From Rhodoferax sp. (GTDB taxonomy: Bacteria; Pseudomonadota; Gammaproteobacteria; Burkholderiales; Burkholderiaceae_C), in assembly GCF_010365055.1 (NCBI RefSeq), contig NZ_JAAFHA010000005.1, positions 1 through 64,000 of the forward strand: a stretch of 64,000 nt of DNA, in the 5' to 3' direction. Under the pieces are notes generated by a model. The model was not told where the DNA came from and did no database searches. It saw nothing but the letters and a program-made list of their open reading frames with translations. Numbering within the stretch: position 1 is the first letter of the stretch; each line of letters opens with the position of its first letter. Positions 18,926-28,581 of the stretch are shown piece after piece. The translations under genes and the position numbers were made by a program.

Positions 18926-19471
18926 CTACTGGTCGGGCGTTTTGGTCAGCACCCAGATGCATGCGGGGGGGAAATTTGTCAAGACCCACTTGATCTGCTG
19001 CCACTTGAACCCGGCCGGGGCTCTAAATGGGGCGCTCAGGCCATACGTGTATTGAATAAGCTGGGAGTCAGGCGATGACCTCAGGAAAGCCAGCAGGCTC
19101 TGCACTGTCAAGTGCTTCATCGCAGGTGGCAATGACCGAAAAGGCAAACTTGACACGACGGCCACTGACCCGCATTGTCGATAATTGTCAAGTGCACAGT
19201 GTGCGGTCGAATGCAAGACTTTCAAATTTGGGTATCGCTTCTTCAAAGAGGCAGCCAACTTTTTTTGCAATTCAACGACTTGCAGCTTCTCTTCATTGAC
19301 TACTTTGGAGAGCGCTTGCGTGACGGCACCAGTGCCCGCACCAAGCTCCAGAACGTTCTCCGAGTCTTTCGCCAAATTGGCAAGCTCACGCGCCAGACGA
19401 GCAGAAGAGGGAGCCAGCGCGCCCGTGGTGCGCGGGTTCTTCAGCATCCGAAGGATGTAGGAATAAGGCAT
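18926..19471 (-). CDS. SAM-dependent methyltransferase, phospholipid N-methyltransferase-like
   Basis: Class I methyltransferase with the SAM motif VLELGAGTGAVTQALSK. The opening segment MLKNPRTTGALAPSSARLA matches the LxNPxxxGAxxPSS pattern of PmtA-type phosphatidylethanolamine N-methyltransferases and related rRNA-dimethylase-like proteins. The start is uncertain: ATG 19471 gives 181 residues; the same frame is open back to TTG 19621, giving 231 residues. Neither has a clear ribosome site. If it is PmtA-like it would act on membrane lipids at the inner face, but the substrate is inferred only from this resemblance. Confidence 0.72.
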   Translation of the reverse strand: MPYSYILRMLKNPRTTGALAPSSARLARELANLAKDSENVLELGAGTGAVTQALSKVVNEEKLQVVELQKKLAASLKKRYPNLKVLHSTAHCALDNYRQCGSVAVVSSLPFRSLPPAMKHLTVQSLLAFLRSSPDSQLIQYTYGLSAPFRAPAGFKWQQIKWVLTNFPPACIWVLTKTPDQ

Positions 19472-19710
19472 TTTGTGCTTGGTAGGTGGGCTGAGTTCTT
19501 CAAAACCAGATACTGGACGTATCGCCTGAAATTCAATTTGACAGCCTGCGAAAGCCTGTTTTTGATACTCGGCCAGGCGGCCCCTGAACTTGTTGACTTT
19601 AGTCAACTGCCAGTCATTCAACGCCGGCTTTGAGGGCTGGCCAGTGCACGGCCATCAACAGCGACAATGGGCACTCGCACCATCAGACACCACCAAGAAA
19701 GATCAGACCC

Positions 19711-20637
19711 ATGGCCACTAGCCTGCTCGCACTGCTTGACGATATTGCCAGCGTGCTGGACGATGTGTCAGTTTTGACCCAGGCGGCCGCCAAGAAAACA
19801 GCCGGGGTGCTTGGGGACGACTTGGCCCTCAATGCGCAGCAGGTCGCCGGTGTCAAAGCCGAGCGCGAACTGCCCGTGGTCTGGGCGGTATTCAAAGGCT
19901 CAATGATCAACAAAGCCATCCTGGTTCCGGCCGCCCTGGCCTTGAGCGCCTTCGCGCCGTGGGCGGTGACACCGCTGTTGATGTTGGGCGGCGCTTTTTT
20001 GTGCTTTGAGGGCTTTGAAAAACTGGCGCACAAATTCTTGCAAAGTGAGGTTGAAACGGCGGCGGAACATGCCAAATTGGTGCAGGCGCTGGCAGATCCG
20101 TCGCTTGATCTGGTGGCACTGGAAAAGGAAAAAATCAAAGGTGCGGTGCGTACCGATTTCATCTTGTCGACCGAAATCATTGTCATCACGCTCGGTACGG
20201 TGCAAGCGAGTCCACTCATAACCCAGATCAGCGTGCTCAGTGGTATCGCCGTGCTGATGACGATTGGCGTTTATGGCCTGGTGGCAGGCATTGTCAAACT
20301 CGATGACGGCGGGCTCTACCTCACGCAACAGGCTGGCATTGGCGGGGCAGCGCGCCTGCAGCGCAGTGTGGGGCGAGGCATCCTTGTAGCGGCCCCCTAT
20401 CTGATGAAGACGCTGTCGGTAGCGGGCACCGCGGCGATGTTTTTGGTCGGTGGTGGCATCTTGATCCACGGAATACCAGTGGCTGGCCGCTTGATGGAGC
20501 ACTGGAGCCTGTTCGCAGGCTCGGCGCTGCAACCGGTGGCCGCTTTGACGCTGAATGCGCTGGGGGGCCTGCTGGCAGGGGCCGTGGTCCTGACCGGCGT
20601 GACGCTGGTGAAACGACTCAAGCAGCGATATATTTGA
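19711..20637 (+). CDS. DUF808 family inner-membrane protein (YedI-like)
   Basis: 308-residue membrane protein of the DUF808/YedI family, recognisable by its start MATSLLALLDDIASVLDDVS and the conserved KTAGVLGDDLALNAQQV and PVVWAVFKGSMINK segments. About five hydrophobic helices follow, interrupted by a charged cytoplasmic loop (KLAHKFLQSEVETAAEH). Function unknown; no operon partner. ATG 19711 is the conserved start. A repeat copy begins 4 bases after its stop. Confidence 0.9.
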   Translation: MATSLLALLDDIASVLDDVSVLTQAAAKKTAGVLGDDLALNAQQVAGVKAERELPVVWAVFKGSMINKAILVPAALALSAFAPWAVTPLLMLGGAFLCFEGFEKLAHKFLQSEVETAAEHAKLVQALADPSLDLVALEKEKIKGAVRTDFILSTEIIVITLGTVQASPLITQISVLSGIAVLMTIGVYGLVAGIVKLDDGGLYLTQQAGIGGAARLQRSVGRGILVAAPYLMKTLSVAGTAAMFLVGGGILIHGIPVAGRLMEHWSLFAGSALQPVAALTLNALGGLLAGAVVLTGVTLVKRLKQRYI

Positions 20638-20640
20638 ACT

Positions 20641-20692
20641 GTTTTGGCCTCTAGCCCTTATAGAATATGCGCTGGCAGCTATAAAAACAATA
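20641..20692 (-). repeat. Palindromic repeat copy (degenerate), intergenic
   Basis: In reverse orientation it carries GGCCTCTAGCCC, the complement of the GC-rich half, and then AGCTATAAAA from the AT-rich half, about 50 bases in all. It lies between the DUF808 gene and the HD-GYP-like gene. Confidence 0.7.
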
Positions 20693-20783
20693 TCGAAATC
20701 TCTGTACACACTGAGACCAGAGGTTTATCATTTCGCTCAGGCGTCTGCTTGGTGCGCCGGACGTCAACAGGAGGACATTGATT

Positions 20784-21956
20784 TTGAAAATGTTGCGGCT
20801 ACCGCGCTCCAAAGTGCAGATCGGCACGCCGCTACCTTGGAGCGTGCGCGATGAGCACGGAATATTGTTGCTCTCCAAAGGTCATCTGGTCGAAAACGAG
20901 CATCTGCTGGACCAGTTACTGCAACGCGGAGCCTTTGTGGATGCCGAAGAAGCCAGAGCCGTCGCACGGGCAGAGGCCCCTGAGCCGCCAAAGGCGTTCG
21001 TGCCACCACCCAATATTTTTGGCTTATGGGATCAAACCACAGATGCTCTGAAAAAGTTGCTCGACAGCGCGACACACCCAGACGATTTCTCTGAGCACAT
21101 CGACAAGTTCGCGCGCCACCTGCTGGAGCTGGTTGACTGCAACGCTGACATCGCCATTTATCGATGCGTGCGCCAGGACAACGCCCAGCATTATTATTTC
21201 GGCTACGACCACGCCGTTCATACTGCCATGTTGTGCATTTTGATGGCCCGCCATTTGCATTGGCCCGAGACCCGTTTGATGAGCTTGGTGAAGGCGGCGC
21301 TCACCATGAACCAGCCCATTCTTGATTTGCAGGGCCAAATGGCGGGACAGGATGTCCCCATGAAAGACAAACAGCGCGCTGCCATTCACGCCCATCCAAT
21401 CGAATCCGTTGAATGGCTTGAAAAAGCCGGAGTCACAGATACCGACTGGCTGACTGCCATTGCACAACATCATGAGCGACCGGATGGAACCGGCTACCCG
21501 CTGGGCTCTACCGAAGTCTGCGAGATGGCGGTCGCGCTGCGCGTGGCAGATACATTCACATCAAGAATAAGTCCACGTGTCATGCGTCCGGCGCTGTCGC
21601 CCCAGGAGGCCGCACGGCAACTGTACCAAGAGGACAAAGGTGGTCCCCTGTCAACGGCCGTCATCAAAGAATTGGGCATTTATCCGCCCGGTGATTTCGT
21701 CAAACTCGCCTCCGGCGAATTGGGCATCGTGGTGCAACGCACGGCTAACGCGCGAGCGCCCATTGTGGCCTCCATCACCGACACGGCCGGTCGCCCGGTC
21801 CCACATACCGTGCGCCATGACACGGCGCAACCCGAATTCGCGATCAAGGCCACCGCGACCGACAAAGTCATGCTAATGCGTTTGCCGCCCGAGCGGCTCT
21901 TCGGATTTGCAGTGGCACCGCCGGCGCCGGTGGTGCCACCCAAACCGGCGCATTAG
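20784..21956 (+). CDS. Degenerate HD-GYP domain protein
   Basis: About 390-residue protein related to cyclic-di-GMP phosphodiesterases of the HD-GYP class. Present: YDHAVHTAMLCILMARHL at the start of the domain and the GYP signature HHERPDGTGYPLG. Missing: the metal-binding HD of the usual LLHDIGK; at that place (about 21294-21330) it reads AALTMNQPILDLQ. It is therefore probably not a standard phosphodiesterase and may be a c-di-GMP sensor or scaffold. The N-terminal 70 residues form a separate small domain. TTG 20784 is 9 bases from AGGAGG (20769-20774); TTG 20778 and ATG 20790 are alternatives. Confidence 0.82.
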   Translation: MKMLRLPRSKVQIGTPLPWSVRDEHGILLLSKGHLVENEHLLDQLLQRGAFVDAEEARAVARAEAPEPPKAFVPPPNIFGLWDQTTDALKKLLDSATHPDDFSEHIDKFARHLLELVDCNADIAIYRCVRQDNAQHYYFGYDHAVHTAMLCILMARHLHWPETRLMSLVKAALTMNQPILDLQGQMAGQDVPMKDKQRAAIHAHPIESVEWLEKAGVTDTDWLTAIAQHHERPDGTGYPLGSTEVCEMAVALRVADTFTSRISPRVMRPALSPQEAARQLYQEDKGGPLSTAVIKELGIYPPGDFVKLASGELGIVVQRTANARAPIVASITDTAGRPVPHTVRHDTAQPEFAIKATATDKVMLMRLPPERLFGFAVAPPAPVVPPKPAH

Positions 21957-22002
21957 CGCCGATGCCATGAAGGCAAGAGCGGCAAGGGGGCTGGCGGGCG
22001 GA

Positions 22003-22473
22003 TCAGACCTCGCCGCCAAAACGCTTGATCAGGTTGGCAACCCACTGCTCGGTCATTTTTTCGAATTCAGACTCGACGAGCGGTGTAATCACCATTCTCA
22101 ACAGGCCGGGTACGGGCAGCGTGAGCTCGCCCGTGAGATGCAAGACAATTTTGGTTGACTTGTTCTTGTCGGTCAGCTTCCAGCCACCACCGATCAAGCC
22201 GTTGCCTTCGCCTTTGACAGGCGTCCAGTTGATCGTCCCTTTGGTCCGGTTGGAGACGTATTTGCAGGCAAAAATAGTCTGCAAGTGGAACTGGGCGATG
22301 CCAATCTTTTCAAACTCCCAGCGATACGCATCATCACCAAGGTCCACCAGCTTGTCCACCTTGGGGTAGAAACTGGCTGCAGTGGGGACATGAGACAGCA
22401 CGTCAAAGACTTCCTTGACACCAGCTTTGACTTCAAACTCGTAACCAAGGTCGACATTGACGTTGAGGGTCAT
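22003..22473 (-). CDS. SRPBCC (START-like) family protein
   Basis: 156 residues with the pattern of a single SRPBCC/polyketide-cyclase-like ligand-binding domain: VKEVFDVLSHVPTAASFYPKVDKL at residues about 19-42, central strands, and a long C-terminal amphipathic helix (VESEFEKMTEQWVANLIKR). Binds a hydrophobic ligand in related proteins; no specific role can be assigned. It is 60 bases downstream of the GlcG-like gene on the same strand. Confidence 0.75.
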   Translation of the reverse strand: MTLNVNVDLGYEFEVKAGVKEVFDVLSHVPTAASFYPKVDKLVDLGDDAYRWEFEKIGIAQFHLQTIFACKYVSNRTKGTINWTPVKGEGNGLIGGGWKLTDKNKSTKIVLHLTGELTLPVPGLLRMVITPLVESEFEKMTEQWVANLIKRFGGEV

Positions 22474-22533
22474 GGAAAACTCACTAAATGGTTGATGCGG
22501 AGTGGCAGTCAGCGCAAAGTATAGAGTCCGATC

Positions 22534-22941
22534 TCAAAGACCCAGCGCGGCGATGCCAGCCCGGGCGATCTGGGCATCTTCGCTGGATTTCACACCACTG
22601 ACCCCAACCGCGCCCAGGCACTGGCCGTCTTTCATCACCGGGACCCCACCCTCCAGCAGCCCCTTGATATCGGGCGCGCTCAAAAAAGAGGTACGTCCAC
22701 CATTCACAATGTCCTCATAGACTTTGCTCTCGCGCCGGCCCAAGGCGGCCGTGTGCGCCTTGGCGGGTGCAAGATGGGCGGAAATAGAAGCGGCACCATC
22801 CAGGCGTTGCAGCCACAACAAGTGACCGCCATCGTCGACGATGGCAATGGACACGGCCCAGTTGTTTTTCAGGGCTTCGGCTTCCGCCGCCGCCGCGATG
22901 GTCTTGACATCAGCCAGTTCGAGTATGAGTTTGGTTTTCAT
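22534..22941 (-). CDS. GlcG/HbpS-type heme-degrading domain protein (DUF336)
   Basis: 135-residue protein of the GlcG/HbpS-like (DUF336) family: ALKNNWAVSIAIVDDGGHLL, followed by KAHTAALGRRESK, and the C-terminal GGVPVMKDGQCLGAVGVSG. Family members bind heme, corrinoids or other cofactors, or accompany glycolate and diol metabolism genes; none of those is adjacent here. ATG 22941 begins the conserved MKTKLILELADVK. Confidence 0.85.
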   Translation of the reverse strand: MKTKLILELADVKTIAAAAEAEALKNNWAVSIAIVDDGGHLLWLQRLDGAASISAHLAPAKAHTAALGRRESKVYEDIVNGGRTSFLSAPDIKGLLEGGVPVMKDGQCLGAVGVSGVKSSEDAQIARAGIAALGL

Positions 22942-23126
22942 TGGGCTAAAGGGTTTTGTGGGTAAAGGCCTCAAGCATAGCGACTGTCCCGTCTTGACTG
23001 CAAGTCGCCAAAACGCAAGTGTCCTTACGAACTGTAGGCAACCGGTCCGAATGACTGCGACGGCGGCACCTGACTGCCCCTAGAATGATGACTTGTAACC
23101 AGTTCAGACTACCAAGGAGCTTGACG

Positions 23127-23822
23127 ATGACTGACAACGTTCAATCAATTGACCGCAGCTACGGCCATGCGGTTTCCGCCGAGCAGCGCAACAAAGTGCT
23201 GCGCAACACCTACTGGCTGTTGGCTTTGAGCCTGGTACCCACCGTGTTAGGGGCTTGGCTGGGCGTGGCCACCGGCATCACGCGCTCATTGAGCGGCGGT
23301 CTGGGTCTGGTGGTGTTTCTGGGCGGCGCCTTTGGCTTCATGTACGCGATCGAGAAGACCAAGAATTCGGCGGCTGGCGTGCCCGTGCTGCTGGGCTTCA
23401 CCTTTTTCATGGGCTTGATGCTGTCTCGCATGATCGCCATGGTGCTGGGTTTCAAAAATGGGCCGGAGCTGATCATGACTGCCTTTGGCGGCACAGCGGG
23501 TGTGTTTTTTGTCATGGCCAGCCTGTCCAGCGTCATCAAACGCGACCTCTCCGGCATGGGCAAATGGCTATTTGTTGGGGCCATGGCGGTGATCGTCGGC
23601 GGCATCATCAATGTGTTTGTAGGCTCCACGGCGGCCATGATGGCGATCTCGGTGGCCGTCATCGGCATTTTCAGTGCCTACATGCTGTATGACCTGAAGC
23701 GCATCGTCGACGGCGGTGAAACCAACTACATCAGCGCAACGCTGGCTTTGTACCTGGACGTCATCAATGTGTTTCAGGCACTGCTCGCCCTGCTGGGTAT
23801 TGCGGGAGGTGAGCGAGATTAA
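23127..23822 (+). CDS. Bax inhibitor-1/YccA family membrane protein
   Basis: 231 residues with seven predicted membrane helices and the BI-1 hallmarks NTYWLLALSLVPTVLGAWLG near the N-terminus and YDLKRIVDGG plus YLDVINVFQALLALLG at the C-terminus. YccA in E. coli modulates the FtsH protease; other BI-1 proteins are proton/calcium leak channels. Ribosome site AAGGAG lies 8 bases before ATG 23127. A terminator follows the stop codon. Confidence 0.92.
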   Translation: MTDNVQSIDRSYGHAVSAEQRNKVLRNTYWLLALSLVPTVLGAWLGVATGITRSLSGGLGLVVFLGGAFGFMYAIEKTKNSAAGVPVLLGFTFFMGLMLSRMIAMVLGFKNGPELIMTAFGGTAGVFFVMASLSSVIKRDLSGMGKWLFVGAMAVIVGGIINVFVGSTAAMMAISVAVIGIFSAYMLYDLKRIVDGGETNYISATLALYLDVINVFQALLALLGIAGGERD

Positions 23823-23837
23823 GACCGCTCTACTTCC

Positions 23838-23865
23838 AAAAAAAGACCCTTCCCGGGTCTTTTTT
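23838..23865 (+). terminator. Rho-independent terminator after the BI-1 gene
   Basis: AAAAAAAGACCC (23838-23849) pairs with GGGTCTTTTTT (23855-23865) around the loop TTCCC and ends in T-tract. It starts 16 bases after the stop codon. Confidence 0.88.
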
Positions 23866-23940
23866 CTTGATTGCGTCAACGGATGACTTCAGCGCAACAC
23901 AAAATTGACCGATAAAGAGACTATCTTTCTGTCACACACC

Positions 23941-24315
23941 ATGAACGTACGCCTGCTCATCACCACGATCACCCTGTTACTCGCGGGCTGCGTCATCCCT
24001 GGCATGGAGCCGGACCCGAGAATCGCCCAGCGCGAAGCCGAGGCGAAGGCAATTGGTGGGGCCTGCCGCCATGGGCTGCGCAGCATTGAGGACTGTTACA
24101 GCCTGAATGAAGAGGCGTCCAAAGCCGCCATCTTTGACGGCTGGAAAGACATGGACCAGTACATGCGTGAGAACAAGATTGAGGGCGTTCGCGCCGCAGT
24201 CGCCAAAGCTGAACCGGTCGAAGTCATTCTGGAAGACAAAAAAGCGAAGGCCGTCGTCGCCGATACAACGCCCCCAAAATTGACCAATAAAGCCGCGACA
24301 GCATCAACCCAATGA
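23941..24315 (+). CDS. Small predicted lipoprotein
   Basis: 124 residues. A signal peptide with a lipobox (TLLLAGC, Cys at residue 17) predicts a lipid-anchored periplasmic or outer-membrane protein. The mature part is hydrophilic, has two Cys residues (ACRHGLRSIEDCYSLN) that could form a disulfide, then a Lys/Ala/Thr-rich tail. No family recognised. ATG 23941 was chosen because it begins the signal peptide. It converges with rlmD. Confidence 0.65.
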   Translation: MNVRLLITTITLLLAGCVIPGMEPDPRIAQREAEAKAIGGACRHGLRSIEDCYSLNEEASKAAIFDGWKDMDQYMRENKIEGVRAAVAKAEPVEVILEDKKAKAVVADTTPPKLTNKAATASTQ

Positions 24316-24339
24316 TCGCGCGCTGATTGGCCCTTGCCT

Positions 24340-25773
24340 TCAAACCTCCAGGTCAAACACCGCCATGCTCTCCACATGCGCCGTGTGCGGAAACATGTTC
24401 ACCACGCCCGCAAAAGAACAGCGATAACCGGCCTGATGCACCAGCAGGTCAGCATCGCGCGCCAGCGTGGACGGGTTGCAGCTGACATAGACAATGCGTT
24501 TCGGAGCTGTCCAACCCGCGGCTCCGACTGTGGCTGGATGACTGACGGGGTCCAGCTTTTGTTGATGCAGGTCAGCCAACGCCTGCACCAGGGAAACAGC
24601 ACCCTCACGCGGCGGATCCACCAGCCATTTGTCAGCTGCACCGTCCTGGATCAGTAATTCAGGCGTCATTTCGAACAGATTTCTAGCTACAAAATTAGTA
24701 GCTGCTAAAGCTTTATTGACGGGGGCTAGAGCCTGGTTTAGCTTAAAATTTTCACGCGATCTCGCGACCAGCGCCTCGCTGCCCTCCACCCCCAGCACCT
24801 CGCCCGCCTGCGTCGCCAAAGGCAGCGTGAAATTGCCCAGGCCACAGAACCAGTCAATCACGCGTTCATGCTTTTTTGTATCCAGCAGTCGTAACGCGCG
24901 CGATACCAACACCCGGTTGATATGCGGATTGACCTGCGTGAAGTCGGTCGGTTTGAACGGCATATGTACGCCGAACTCCGGCAGGTCATAGCTCAACGTC
25001 TCGCCCCCTTGATCAAGCAGATGGACCGTCTCGGGCCCGCTGGGCTGCAACCACCACTGCACCCCGGCATGGCGGGCGGCAAAGTCGCGCAACAATACCA
25101 AATCGCCTGGACTCAACGGCTCCATGTGGCGCAGCACCAGCGCGGTGACGTGGTCGCCACAGGCGAGTTCGATCTGGGGACAGGTCTGCATCGCCTCCAT
25201 CGAGGCAATCAGCCGCCGCAGCGGCAGCAGCAAGTCGCTCACATGCGGTGGCAACACCGGGCACGCTTTCATGTCGGCCACATAGCCGCTTTTGCGCTCA
25301 TGAAAACCAACCAGCACCTCGCCCTTTTTGCGCACATAGCGCACCGACAAGCGGGCGCGGTAACGGTAAGCCCATGTTGGGCCTTCGATCGGCCGCAAAA
25401 TGGTATCCGCCTTGACCTTGCCCAGGTGCCACAGGTTGTCTTCCAACACGCGCTGCTTGACCGCGACTTGGGCGCTTGCGTGCAGATGCTGCATCTTGCA
25501 GCCGCCACAAGCGCCTTCATGCAAACCAAAATGTGGGCAACCCGGCTGCACGCGCTGCGAGGACTCGCGGTGAATCGCGGTCACTGCGCCCTGCTCCCAG
25601 TTGTTTTTCTTGCGGTGCACATTGGCGCTCACCAACTCAAACGGTAACGCACCCTTGATAAACACCACCTTGCCGTCGGCGCGGTGGGCTACACCCTGGG
25701 CCTCCAGGTCAAGTGATTCAACCAGCAGCCAGTCGGGCGGAAAATTCTCGGTTTTATGGATGTCGTCGGTCAT
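24340..25773 (-). CDS. rlmD: 23S rRNA (uracil-C5)-methyltransferase RlmD (RumA)
   Basis: Methylates U1939 of 23S rRNA using SAM. 477 residues, longer than E. coli RlmD (433). Iron-sulfur ligand cysteines lie in [19 protein letters not shown]; the SAM site is [14 protein letters not shown] (about residue 310); the catalytic Cys is in [12 protein letters not shown]. Part of the extra length comes from a palindromic repeat copy (24681-24739) read in frame as residues about 345-364 ([17 protein letters not shown]), just after the conserved SRENFK and before the next conserved FEMTPEL. The reading frame is intact, so the insertion is tolerated in a surface loop. Upstream on the same strand is rpoS's neighbour cluster direction reversed only in distance, with 67 bases separating it from rpoS. 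Confidence 0.93.
   Translation of the reverse strand: MTDDIHKTENFPPDWLLVESLDLEAQGVAHRADGKVVFIKGALPFELVSANVHRKKNNWEQGAVTAIHRESSQRVQPGCPHFGLHEGACGGCKMQHLHASAQVAVKQRVLEDNLWHLGKVKADTILRPIEGPTWAYRYRARLSVRYVRKKGEVLVGFHERKSGYVADMKACPVLPPHVSDLLLPLRRLIASMEAMQTCPQIELACGDHVTALVLRHMEPLSPGDLVLLRDFAARHAGVQWWLQPSGPETVHLLDQGGETLSYDLPEFGVHMPFKPTDFTQVNPHINRVLVSRALRLLDTKKHERVIDWFCGLGNFTLPLATQAGEVLGVEGSEALVARSRENFKLNQALAPVNKALAATNFVARNLFEMTPELLIQDGAADKWLVDPPREGAVSLVQALADLHQQKLDPVSHPATVGAAGWTAPKRIVYVSCNPSTLARDADLLVHQAGYRCSFAGVVNMFPHTAHVESMAVFDLEV
24681..24739 (+). repeat. Palindromic repeat copy inside rlmD
   Basis: Near-consensus copy: TAGCTAC, spacer, GTAGCT, then a 15-base spacer, GACGGGGGCTAGAGCC and TGGTTT. 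The gene reads the opposite strand, giving [16 protein letters not shown]. Spacing and frame equal those of the rpoS and meaB copies. Confidence 0.85.
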
Positions 25774-25840
25774 GGCGCTATTGTCTCAGGCACCGGATCA
25801 CCTCAAAACGATTTGAGTACCCCAGAATGGATCAACGAAC

Positions 25841-26902
25841 CTAAATCAGGGCGTCCCGTGTGATACCGCGGTGCGCCAGATAGCGTTTGAGCTTGGCCAA
25901 GGCCTCGTTCTGGACCTGTCGCACGCGCTCACGCGTCAGGTCCAGACGCGCGCTGAGCACATCCAGCGTCTCAGGCTCGCGGCCATGCAAGCCGAAGCGA
26001 CCTTCCAGCACCTCTTTTTCACGTTCAGACAAGGTGCCAACCCACTCCTCCAGCAAACGCTCCACCTCGTGGACCTGCGTCACACCAGACGGATCCGCCG
26101 TGGTTTCATCGACCAGTGAATCCCCCAACGTCTGAGACTCGCCCGAGCGGTCCAGGGCGGCGTCCAGGGACCTGGGCGCCTCCGCCAGGCCCAGCAAATC
26201 GGCAACGTGGACCGGGTCGCGGCCCAACAAGGCGGCCACATCGTCGACTCGAATGCCATCGGGTCGACTCACCACGAACGCCGCATCACTCTCCAGCGCC
26301 TGGCGGGCCCGCAGAACTTGCTGCAACTCCCTAACCACGTTCACCGGCAGGCGCACCGCCCGTCCTTGGCACATCAAGGCACGATCTACCGATTGGCGAA
26401 TCCACCAGGTGGCATAAGTGGAAAATCGAAATCCCCGTTCCGGCTCAAATTTGTCAATGGCGTGCATCAGACCCAGGTTGCCTTCTTCGATCAGGTCCGA
26501 CAAGGGCACGCCGCGCCCCATATAGGCCTTGGCAATGCTCACCACCAGCCGCAGATTGTGTTCAATCATGCTTTGGCGGGCGGCAAAGTCGCCAGCGCGG
26601 GCCTTGCTGGCCAGTTCAAATTCTTCTTGCGGCGTGAACAGGGCGGTGCGGCGCACCTGGCGCAGGTAGATGGTCAACGCGTCACTGGACTCGCCCGCCG
26701 CTTCCAGTGCTTCCAGTGCTTCCTTGGCTACACTCGGCAGCGCCGGTGCGGCATTCTCCGATGGCGCATGTTTTACTACCAAATTAGTAGCTTTATAACC
26801 AATATCTACGGGGGCTGGAGGCACATTTTCCATAGAAGATGACACACCGCGCGGCGGCCGTCTGGGCGCGTTGCCAGGACCAGGCATGGGGCTCTTTTTC
26901 AT
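25841..26902 (-). CDS. rpoS: RNA polymerase sigma factor RpoS
   Basis: Stationary-phase/general-stress sigma factor, 353 residues (E. coli 330). Region 2 shows [19 protein letters not shown] and the -10-recognition stretch [13 protein letters not shown]; region 3 follows; region 4 HTH is [21 protein letters not shown]. The N-terminal 60 residues are unusually long and low-complexity and contain a palindromic repeat copy (26771-26822) translated as residues about 27-44 ([17 protein letters not shown]). It lies 18 bases after nlpD, the classical nlpD-rpoS arrangement; in enterics an rpoS promoter lies inside nlpD. Confidence 0.96.
   Translation of the reverse strand: MKKSPMPGPGNAPRRPPRGVSSSMENVPPAPVDIGYKATNLVVKHAPSENAAPALPSVAKEALEALEAAGESSDALTIYLRQVRRTALFTPQEEFELASKARAGDFAARQSMIEHNLRLVVSIAKAYMGRGVPLSDLIEEGNLGLMHAIDKFEPERGFRFSTYATWWIRQSVDRALMCQGRAVRLPVNVVRELQQVLRARQALESDAAFVVSRPDGIRVDDVAALLGRDPVHVADLLGLAEAPRSLDAALDRSGESQTLGDSLVDETTADPSGVTQVHEVERLLEEWVGTLSEREKEVLEGRFGLHGREPETLDVLSARLDLTRERVRQVQNEALAKLKRYLAHRGITRDALI
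26771..26822 (+). repeat. Palindromic repeat copy inside rpoS
   Basis: Copy with TACTACC, spacer, TTAGTAGCT, then TATCTACGGGGGCTGGAG. Translated on the minus strand in the same frame as the rlmD and meaB copies; adds about 18 residues to the non-conserved N-terminus of sigma-S. Confidence 0.82.
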
Positions 26903-26920
26903 GGCCCGGTCCCGTACCCG

Positions 26921-27790
26921 TCACCGCGCTGGCAAGTATCTGGCCGGATCTACCGGTTTGCCTTGTCGACGAACTTCAAAGTGCAATTTGACGCGATCGC
27001 TATCACTGCTGCCCATTTCGGCAATCTTTTGCCCCTTGCGCACCGCCTGATCTTCTTTGATCAACAAGGTCTTGTTGTGGGCATAGGCCGTCAGGTAGGT
27101 GTTGTTGTGCTTGAGGATGATCAGGTTGCCGTAACCACGCAGACCGGCCCCAACATAAACAACCCGACCATCGGCGGCGGCAACGACCGGGTCGCCCGCG
27201 ACACCGCCAATGTCGAGGCCTTTGTTCTTGACCTCATCAAACCCGGCGAGCACGGCACCGTTGGTCGGCCAGATCCAGTCGATGTCATCGTCCGCTGTCG
27301 TGGCAGCAGTAGGCGCAGGCGTCGAGCTGGCCGAAGGGGCAACCGGCGCGGATGCGGCCGGAACCGGCGTGGCAATGGCCGATGTAACCGGCTTGGCGAC
27401 CACCCCGCCGTTGACCACAATGGCTGGCGCTGGTGGCACCACCCGCAGCACCTGGCCCACTTCGATCCGGTTGGGGTTCTCCAAATTGCTCCAGCGCGCA
27501 ATGTCCCTGGCGGCTTGCCCGTGTTCGAGGCCAATGCGGATCAGCGTGTCACCGGGTTTGACGCTGTAGTAACCGGGTTTGCCGGCGTTCTCGAAACCTG
27601 GCAGCTGCTGGACCGCCTGAGTCGCTGGGTCCATCACCACCGTTTCAGGTTGGCCCATGCGGGCACTGCGGTCCTCCACCGGCGCCCGATTGAGCGTTCT
27701 CGATCCACAGCCAGCCAGCACCCCGCTGATGACAACAACAAACACCACGCTCAGGCGAGCACTCAAACCAAACATACGATACCCCTTCAT
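26921..27790 (-). CDS. nlpD: Murein hydrolase activator NlpD (LysM + LytM/M23 domain)
   Basis: Outer-membrane lipoprotein that activates amidases at the septum. 289 residues: signal peptide with lipobox VLAGC, a LysM domain ([18 protein letters not shown] to VGQVLRV), an Ala/Pro-rich linker, and a C-terminal LytM domain ([20 protein letters not shown] ... [10 protein letters not shown]). The zinc-ligand His of active M23 enzymes is replaced in LDIGG, as in EnvC/NlpD activators. It overlaps pcm by 4 bases (ATGA) and is followed by rpoS. Confidence 0.95.
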   Translation of the reverse strand: MKGYRMFGLSARLSVVFVVVISGVLAGCGSRTLNRAPVEDRSARMGQPETVVMDPATQAVQQLPGFENAGKPGYYSVKPGDTLIRIGLEHGQAARDIARWSNLENPNRIEVGQVLRVVPPAPAIVVNGGVVAKPVTSAIATPVPAASAPVAPSASSTPAPTAATTADDDIDWIWPTNGAVLAGFDEVKNKGLDIGGVAGDPVVAAADGRVVYVGAGLRGYGNLIILKHNNTYLTAYAHNKTLLIKEDQAVRKGQKIAEMGSSDSDRVKLHFEVRRQGKPVDPARYLPAR

Positions 27791-28581
27791 GCGACGCCCG
27801 ATTTTAAAGGCACAAAGTGAACCGCCTCCAACACGGTCTGCCTTAGTCCCTGTGGCGTTCTGTCAATCACCACCAGCGCCTGCCTGCCCGGCGACCCGGC
27901 ACCTGCCGCCACCGGCGCCACCAGGCGCCCGCCCATGGCCAGCTGGTCCACCCAGGCCTGGGGCACGGCCTCGCCCCCTGCAGCGGCGATGATGGCGGCA
28001 TAGGGTGCGCCTTTGGCATAGCCCACCATGCCATCCCCGAACAGCAGATGCAGGTTGGGCAGCGCCAGATGCCGCAGATTGTCACGCGCCTTGTCATGCA
28101 AACCGCGCAGGCGCTCAATGCTGTAGACCTCACGCGCGAGCTGGCTGAGCACGGCGGCCTGGTATCCGCAGCCGGTGCCGATCTCCAGCACGCGCCCCAG
28201 TTTGCCGGTCGCGCCGTTGCGCAGCAATTCCAGCATGCGCGACACGACACCGGGCTTGGAGATGGTCTGCCCCAGGCCAATCGGCAGACTGGTGTCTTCA
28301 TAGGCCTGGTTCACCAGCGCCGTATCGACAAAGCGGTGGCGCTCAATCGCCTGCATCGCCGCCAGCACCAGCGGGTCGCTGACGCCTTGCTGAGCCAGCT
28401 TGCGCACCATGCTGGCACGAACCGCACTCGAGTCCATGCCCAGGCCTCTTGAGAGCGGGTTGGCCAACGGCTTGGCACCCGAGCTCTGACTCAAGCCAGC
28501 GTACCTCGGGACGGAGCGTCTGTCGGTCGGCCCGCCCGAGGAGAAATCCAGCCGGACCGGAAAAGGGGGGCGCTCCTTCAT
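27787..28581 (-). CDS. pcm: Protein-L-isoaspartate O-methyltransferase
   Basis: Repairs isoaspartyl residues using SAM. 264 residues, about 55 longer at the N-terminus than E. coli Pcm (208), with a basic, Pro/Ser-rich leader. Core motifs: [29 protein letters not shown] and the SAM motif [22 protein letters not shown] 28581 overlaps the surE stop codon (ATGA), and its own stop overlaps nlpD, so the three genes are translationally coupled. The surE-pcm-nlpD-rpoS order is widely conserved in proteobacteria. Confidence 0.95.
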   Translation of the reverse strand: MKERPPFPVRLDFSSGGPTDRRSVPRYAGLSQSSGAKPLANPLSRGLGMDSSAVRASMVRKLAQQGVSDPLVLAAMQAIERHRFVDTALVNQAYEDTSLPIGLGQTISKPGVVSRMLELLRNGATGKLGRVLEIGTGCGYQAAVLSQLAREVYSIERLRGLHDKARDNLRHLALPNLHLLFGDGMVGYAKGAPYAAIIAAAGGEAVPQAWVDQLAMGGRLVAPVAAGAGSPGRQALVVIDRTPQGLRQTVLEAVHFVPLKSGVA

